8,912 bases of DNA from JAHFLF01 sp964560145 (lineage in GTDB: Bacteria > Patescibacteriota > Minisyncoccia > UBA6257 > 1-14-0-10-44-23). The position numbers and the translations under genes were made by a program. The stretch's first letter is position 1, and each line of letters opens with the position of its first letter. The notes beneath the pieces are model-generated. The model was not told where the DNA came from and did no database searches. It was given only the letters and a program-made list of their open reading frames with translations. The stretch covers positions 1-8,912 of the forward strand of contig CAZLKS010000030.1 in assembly GCA_964560145.1 (NCBI GenBank), given 5' to 3'. Shown one piece after another: positions 6,232 through 8,912 of the stretch.

Positions 6232-6305
6232 TTTTCTGTCATCCTGAGGTACCCCGAAGAATCTTCTCGAAAAGATTATCTCGAGTACCTCAGGACGACA
6301 GAAAA
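6232..6305. repeat. 74-bp palindromic repeat (REP/MITE-like) upstream of recA
   Basis: Two 39-base arms (6232-6270 and 6267-6305) are inverted copies with seven mismatches and meet at a central TCGA. The outer 21 bases (TTTTCTGTC, then TCCTGAGGTAC) match except at one position. Open frames across it would translate to HPEV...VPQDDRK-type peptides, familiar as spurious proteins produced by dispersed palindromic repeats in many bacterial genomes. It fills most of the 126-base gap between the RodZ-like gene and recA. As RNA it would fold into one long hairpin, but no U-run follows on either strand, so it is not a classical terminator. Confidence 0.85.
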
Positions 6306-6306
6306 G

Positions 6307-6312
6307 TATAAT
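6307..6312 (+). promoter_or_regulatory. Consensus -10 element of recA
   Basis: A perfect TATAAT at 6307-6312 starts two bases after the palindromic repeat and 22 bases before the recA ATG (6335). The predicted start near 6319 leaves about 16 leader bases. The -35 position (about 6284-6289) falls inside the repeat and reads AGTACC, not a consensus match. No SOS box of the E. coli or Bacillus type is obvious between the repeat and the ATG. Confidence 0.5.
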
Positions 6313-6334
6313 TAATCTAATTATTATCATTTAT

Positions 6335-7414
6335 ATGGCAAAGAAATCTGAGAAAGAGAGCAAGCCGAAAGCCGAGTTCAAAGATTTGGCGAGCTTAATG
6401 GAGGACTTGCAAGGAAAGTTCGGCGAGGGTGCGATTATGACGATGGGTGACATTCGCTCAACGAACGTTGATGTTATTCCGACGGGGTCATTCTCTCTTG
6501 ACGCGGCGCTTGGTGCTGGCGGGCTGCCAAAAGGGCGCATCGTAGAAATCTACGGTCCAGAAAGTTCCGGTAAGACAACGCTCGCGCTCAATGTTGTGGC
6601 GCAGGCGCAGAAAATGGGTGGTCGAGCCGCCTTCATTGATGCGGAACACGCGCTTGACCCCGATTATGCCGAGCGGTTGGGCGTGAAGATTAAGGAGCTT
6701 CTAATCAGTCAGCCAGATAACGGTGAAGAGGCACTCAATATTCTTGAGAGTCTGGTTCGTTCGAGTATGGTTGATGTGGTCGTGGTTGATTCGGTCGCAG
6801 CTCTTACCCCGAAGGCCGAAATTGATGGTGAGATGGGTCAACAGTTTATGGGCCTTCAAGCACGCATGATGAGCCAGGCATTGCGCAAGCTAACCGCCAT
6901 TACTGCACGCTACAACGTCTTGGTTATCTTCATTAACCAGATTCGTATGAAGATTGGCGTGATGTTCGGCAACCCAGAAACAACACCAGGTGGTAACGCG
7001 CTTAAATTCGCGTCTTCTGTCCGTCTTGATATTCGTCGCCTTGCACAGATTAAGAAGGGTGACGACATCGTTGGTAACCGCGTTAAAGCTAAAGTGGTCA
7101 AGAATAAAGTCGCTCCACCGTTCAAGGTTGCCGAGTTTGATGTTATGTACGGCACTGGCATTAGTTATGAAAACGACGTAATTATGACAGCCGTAAAGTA
7201 CGGCGTCATCACCCGTTCGGGCGCTACTTATACCTTCGAAGGGCAGAAGCTGGCAACTGGTATTGAGAATACGATGAATAAGCTCAAGGAGGACAAAAAG
7301 TTGCTCAAAGAGATTGAAAAGAAGACTAAAGAGATGATTAAGAATGCTTTAGTCAGCCCAGATCCAAACGGTGGCCAAGACGAGAAGGATGAGCCGGTCG
7401 AAGAAGAGAAATAA
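6335..7414 (+). CDS. recA: Recombinase RecA
   Basis: Forms filaments on single-stranded DNA, drives homologous strand exchange and stimulates LexA-type cleavage where that exists. The 359-residue product is full length. Walker A GPESSGKT lies at 74-81, followed by AAFIDAEHALDPDYAERLGV and the Walker B-like strand VDVVVVDSVAAL. Loop 1 is GEMGQQFMGLQARMMSQAL and loop 2 is MFGNPETTPGGNALKF. SVRLDIRR, the C-terminal domain and an acidic tail (DEKDEPVEEEK) typical of RecA follow. The N-terminus is slightly longer and more Lys-rich than in E. coli, moving the P-loop from 66 to 74. The ATG at 6335 gives the expected MAKK-type start, but no Shine-Dalgarno sequence precedes it. The last codons and stop lie inside the terminator stem shared with the convergent DedA gene. 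Confidence 0.99.
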   Translation: MAKKSEKESKPKAEFKDLASLMEDLQGKFGEGAIMTMGDIRSTNVDVIPTGSFSLDAALGAGGLPKGRIVEIYGPESSGKTTLALNVVAQAQKMGGRAAFIDAEHALDPDYAERLGVKIKELLISQPDNGEEALNILESLVRSSMVDVVVVDSVAALTPKAEIDGEMGQQFMGLQARMMSQALRKLTAITARYNVLVIFINQIRMKIGVMFGNPETTPGGNALKFASSVRLDIRRLAQIKKGDDIVGNRVKAKVVKNKVAPPFKVAEFDVMYGTGISYENDVIMTAVKYGVITRSGATYTFEGQKLATGIENTMNKLKEDKKLLKEIEKKTKEMIKNALVSPDPNGGQDEKDEPVEEEK

Positions 7415-7452
7415 AATAAGGCCCGACGCAAGTCGGGCCTTATTTTATTTCT
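7407..7452. terminator. Bidirectional terminator between recA and the DedA gene
   Basis: A perfect 21-bp stem pairs 7407-7427 with 7432-7452 around a GCAA tetraloop (7428-7431). The core is GGCCCGAC/GTCGGGCC, flanked by A-rich and T-rich arms that provide a U-rich tail on both strands. The stem contains the stop codons of recA (7412-7414) and of the minus-strand DedA gene (7447-7445), so both mRNAs end with the same AGAAATAAAATAAGG sequence. Confidence 0.93.
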
Positions 7453-8059
7453 GTTGCTCTGTGGGAGCGATTCTGAAGCGGTCAGTCTTCTTACGCACGA
7501 GCTTTCGCACGCACCATTCAATGAGAAAAAGCCCAACGAAGATGCCGATAGCAATGAACTCGATGCGGCGTAGTACGTGCTTAAATCCAAGAAGACCGAT
7601 GGTGTAACCAAATCCGTATCCGATTGCCAAGATGATAAAAGCCCAAATGAGTGTTGCGTAAACAGTGATTTTAAAGAATTTCTTTGAATCGAAGCCGTGC
7701 CAGCCAGCCAGAAAAATCGTTGGCCGGGTGGTAAAGTACATGAACTTGGAAACGATAGCATACCAGTGGTAGCGAGAGACAATCCAGTCGTTGACCCACT
7801 CCCCCGTCTTTTCGTATCGCTTATCGAGCCAGCAGCCAAGCTTGGTGCCCTTGAGTCGTTTGCCCATCTCAAACCAGAAAAGGTCACCAATAATCGTGCC
7901 AAGAACAGCTGCTGCTCCTATCCAGAACCAGCTGAGGTGTCCCTGAGCTGCAAAGATTGAACTGAGTAGAATTATACCCTCCCCTTCAATCATGACGCCG
8001 AAGAAGATAATCAAGTAAACAAGGATAGGCTTGGCGATAAGAAAGGCGATGAGTTCCAT
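7445..8059 (-). CDS. DedA-family (VTT domain) integral membrane protein
   Basis: Polytopic inner-membrane protein of the DedA/SNARE-associated family. Members include lipid scramblases or flippases, such as those handling undecaprenyl phosphate, and proteins tied to membrane homeostasis. The exact substrate here is unknown. The 204-residue product has the family layout. A hydrophobic N-terminus leads into VMIEGEGIILL (22-32), where acidic residues match the conserved Glu of DedA. GDLFWFEMGKR (58-68) corresponds to the usual GD..Y..GR. SKFMYFTTRPTIFLAGWHGF (104-123) carries the conserved Arg (Arg112) before an AG motif. Further membrane helices follow (about 131-150 and 166-182), and the basic tail is consistent with a cytoplasmic C-terminus. 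It starts one base after the stop of the upstream deoxyribosyltransferase-like gene, so the two are almost certainly co-transcribed and translationally coupled. Confidence 0.87.
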   Translation of the reverse strand: MELIAFLIAKPILVYLIIFFGVMIEGEGIILLSSIFAAQGHLSWFWIGAAAVLGTIIGDLFWFEMGKRLKGTKLGCWLDKRYEKTGEWVNDWIVSRYHWYAIVSKFMYFTTRPTIFLAGWHGFDSKKFFKITVYATLIWAFIILAIGYGFGYTIGLLGFKHVLRRIEFIAIGIFVGLFLIEWCVRKLVRKKTDRFRIAPTEQQK

Positions 8060-8060
8060 A

Positions 8061-8489
8061 TTAAGATTTTAGAGCTGCATTTCGGAGCGACCTAATATAG
8101 TCTTCGATGGTTTTGTGCCACTCATTGAAAATGAGGTAATGTGTTTTAACGACTGGCGGCTCACCGATTAGAACGAGTTTTTTTGAGAGTCCGTAAGCTA
8201 TTCCGGCCTCAATGTGTGAAGTTTCGCCGGCTGGTAGTAAAAGAACGACAATGTCGCAGCCAGCAATTCCCTCCATACTTTTTTCAAACATCGCCTTGAG
8301 AGCTGGACGAGTCTGCCAATCATCTCCTGCTTTAAATACGTCGATTGGTTGTTCAAGGTCTTTCTTGGGAACAAAATTCCGCTCATCATTAACGTACGAG
8401 AATATCTGATGACCTAGGGCGTGCAGGTTCTCAGTTAAATACTGGACCTGCTTCATGTTCTCCCACCGCGAAGCAATAAAGTAATTCAT
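8061..8489 (-). CDS. Nucleoside 2-deoxyribosyltransferase-like protein
   Basis: Member of the deoxyribosyltransferase-like superfamily, whose members swap bases between deoxynucleosides or hydrolyse nucleotide N-glycosidic bonds. From the ATG at 8489 it is 142 residues. MNYFIASRWENMKQV forms the first strand and helix. CDIVVLLLPAGETSHIEAGIAYG (78-100, cited by positions) holds the family's Gly-x-x-Ser-x-x-x-Glu pattern, with Glu94 the likely nucleophile. KKLVLIGEPP follows as the next strand. The family usually has 140-160 residues. An in-frame ATG at 8522 would add 11 residues, but it lies in the loop of a hairpin and the family normally begins close to the first strand, so 8489 is preferred. 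It is coupled to the DedA gene downstream. Substrate cannot be predicted; DNPH1/Rcl-like N-glycosidase or NAD-type hydrolase activity is possible. Confidence 0.75.
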   Translation of the reverse strand: MNYFIASRWENMKQVQYLTENLHALGHQIFSYVNDERNFVPKKDLEQPIDVFKAGDDWQTRPALKAMFEKSMEGIAGCDIVVLLLPAGETSHIEAGIAYGLSKKLVLIGEPPVVKTHYLIFNEWHKTIEDYIRSLRNAALKS

Positions 8490-8512
8490 AGAATTAATCG
8501 CAGATATAGAAA

Positions 8513-8528
8513 TAGCCCCCATGGGCTA
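8513..8528 (-). other. Small hairpin around an alternative start codon
   Basis: TAGCCC (minus strand, 8528-8523) pairs with GGGCTA (8518-8513), leaving a four-base loop that contains most of the alternative ATG (8522-8520). On the minus strand it is followed by TTTCTATAT. It could be a weak terminator for the gene ending at 8589, a leader structure of the deoxyribosyltransferase gene, or neither. Confidence 0.35.
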
Positions 8529-8540
8529 CCTTAAAAGGTT

Positions 8541-8546
8541 ATCATA
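8541..8546 (-). promoter_or_regulatory. Putative -10 of the deoxyribosyltransferase-DedA operon
   Basis: TATGAT reads on the minus strand at 8546-8541, the same hexamer seen before thyA. Transcription would start near 8534, giving a leader of about 45 bases to the preferred ATG (8489) or 12 bases to the one at 8522. A TTGGCA lies upstream but at a 20-base spacing, so -35 support is poor. Confidence 0.3.
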
Positions 8547-8588
8547 TTTTGCACCTTCGGTCTATCTGCCAAAGTCGGCGAATCACTC

Positions 8589-8912
8589 CTATTCTTCTTC
8601 AGAATTATCATTTTCCCCATAATCTTGGCGATTTAAGCGCTGGGCGAGATAGTCCTCAAGGATAGCGATTAATGCAAGATAGCGGGCTTTGTTTTGGCTC
8701 CAATCTTTCGCTGTGCTTTTAAGTAGATTTTCAACAAGGGAGTCGTAATTCGTACGGCCTTCTTCAATTGCCTGTTGATATTCGTCGAACTTTGCCGCTG
8801 ATTCTCGACCTGTTGTGAGGTCGACAACGCCGATAGCGGTATAGACTTGGTTCATTTGGTGGCGAAGCTGGTTGAGTTTCCGCACCTCAGCAATCTGCTT
8901 TTGTGTGAAGAC
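8589..8912 (-). CDS. Unrecognised helical protein, C-terminal part (partial)
   Basis: The minus-strand frame ending at TAG 8591-8589 stays open to the right edge, giving at least 107 residues. The 5' end is outside the window. A GTG at 8885 could be a start, but nine more in-frame codons lie upstream without a stop (VFTQKQIAE), so continuation is more likely. I do not recognise it. The sequence is strongly helical and charged: RKLNQLRHQMNQVYTAIG, the turn VDLTTGRESAAK, then long amphipathic stretches with EYQQAIEEG and ALIAILEDYLAQRL. It ends in an acidic tail (DYGENDNSEEE). No membrane helix, signal peptide or metal-binding motif is visible. It lies upstream of, and in the same direction as, the deoxyribosyltransferase-DedA pair but is separated from it by a gap of 66-99 bases with its own possible promoter. 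Confidence 0.6.
   Translation of the reverse strand, partial: VFTQKQIAEVRKLNQLRHQMNQVYTAIGVVDLTTGRESAAKFDEYQQAIEEGRTNYDSLVENLLKSTAKDWSQNKARYLALIAILEDYLAQRLNRQDYGENDNSEEE

Noticed and set aside
6232..6305. The palindrome as a classical intrinsic terminator of the RodZ-like gene
   Set aside because: The stem is long, but no U-run follows on the plus strand (it continues GTATAATT), so normal terminator function is not supported, though hairpin-assisted pausing cannot be excluded.
6045..6330. Short frames across the repeat on both strands (HPEV...DDRK-like peptides)
   Set aside because: They arise from the palindromic repeat itself and have no start context. Such peptides are familiar annotation artefacts.
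7228..7902. A 224-codon minus-strand frame spanning the recA 3' end and the DedA gene
   Set aside because: It is very Ser/Leu-rich, overlaps recA, the terminator and DedA in another frame, and matches no family. It is a shadow frame.
1..8912. CRISPR array, tRNA or rRNA gene, transposase, prophage or defence genes
   Set aside because: I saw no regularly spaced repeats, no tRNA-like cloverleaf with a TTCGA arm, and no recognisable mobile-element or defence proteins. Nearly all sequence is accounted for by the listed genes.

Overview
This 8.9-kb window reads as a compact chromosomal segment of a bacterium with a reduced genome. The best guess is Candidate Phyla Radiation (Patescibacteria, Parcubacteria-like). 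That rests on the gene styles: a coiled-coil plus lytic-transglycosylase fusion, a RodZ-like protein with one extracytoplasmic beta domain sitting beside recA, and a dTMP kinase of the 'DFP...SNxxHQG' subgroup. Intergenic gaps are very short and good Shine-Dalgarno sequences are absent. The assignment is inference; there is no rRNA or phylogenetic marker search behind it. The standard genetic code fits. All twelve visible stops are TAA or TAG and none is TGA.

Layout. (1) Positions 1-195: the 3' end of a GC-rich, unrecognised plus-strand gene and its terminator. (2) 193-3095: a thymidylate-supply block. thyA-folA are translationally coupled on the minus strand and diverge from dcd-tmk on the plus strand across a 137-bp intergenic region. 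(3) 3177-3909: rplY (ribosomal protein bL25, CTC type) with its own promoter and an intrinsic terminator. (4) 3922-6208: two envelope genes, a membrane-anchored coiled-coil lytic transglycosylase and a RodZ-like protein. (5) 6232-7452: a 74-bp palindromic repeat, the recA promoter, recA, and a 21-bp-stem terminator shared with the convergent gene. (6) 7445-8522, minus strand: a DedA-family membrane protein one base downstream of a nucleoside 2-deoxyribosyltransferase-like gene. (7) 8589-8912, minus strand: the 3' part of an unrecognised helical protein that runs off the right edge.

How the genes work together. Dcd makes dUMP (if bifunctional) or dUTP from dCTP. ThyA methylates dUMP to dTMP, FolA regenerates tetrahydrofolate from the dihydrofolate ThyA releases, and Tmk makes dTDP. 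The four genes therefore form almost a complete dTTP route around one divergent promoter region. The deoxyribosyltransferase-like gene could feed the same pool by base exchange, but that is speculative. The transglycosylase and RodZ-like protein concern cell-wall growth and shape. The rodZ-recA adjacency resembles a shrunken form of the rodZ(ymfM)-pgsA-cinA-recA cluster of many bacteria.

No defence system, CRISPR array, prophage, IS element, tRNA or rRNA is visible, and no gene-free stretch exceeds 300 bases. The content is mostly housekeeping. The more interesting signals are the palindromic repeat before recA, the terminator that takes in both convergent stop codons, promoter elements placed almost on top of start codons, and the deoxyribosyltransferase-DedA pair.
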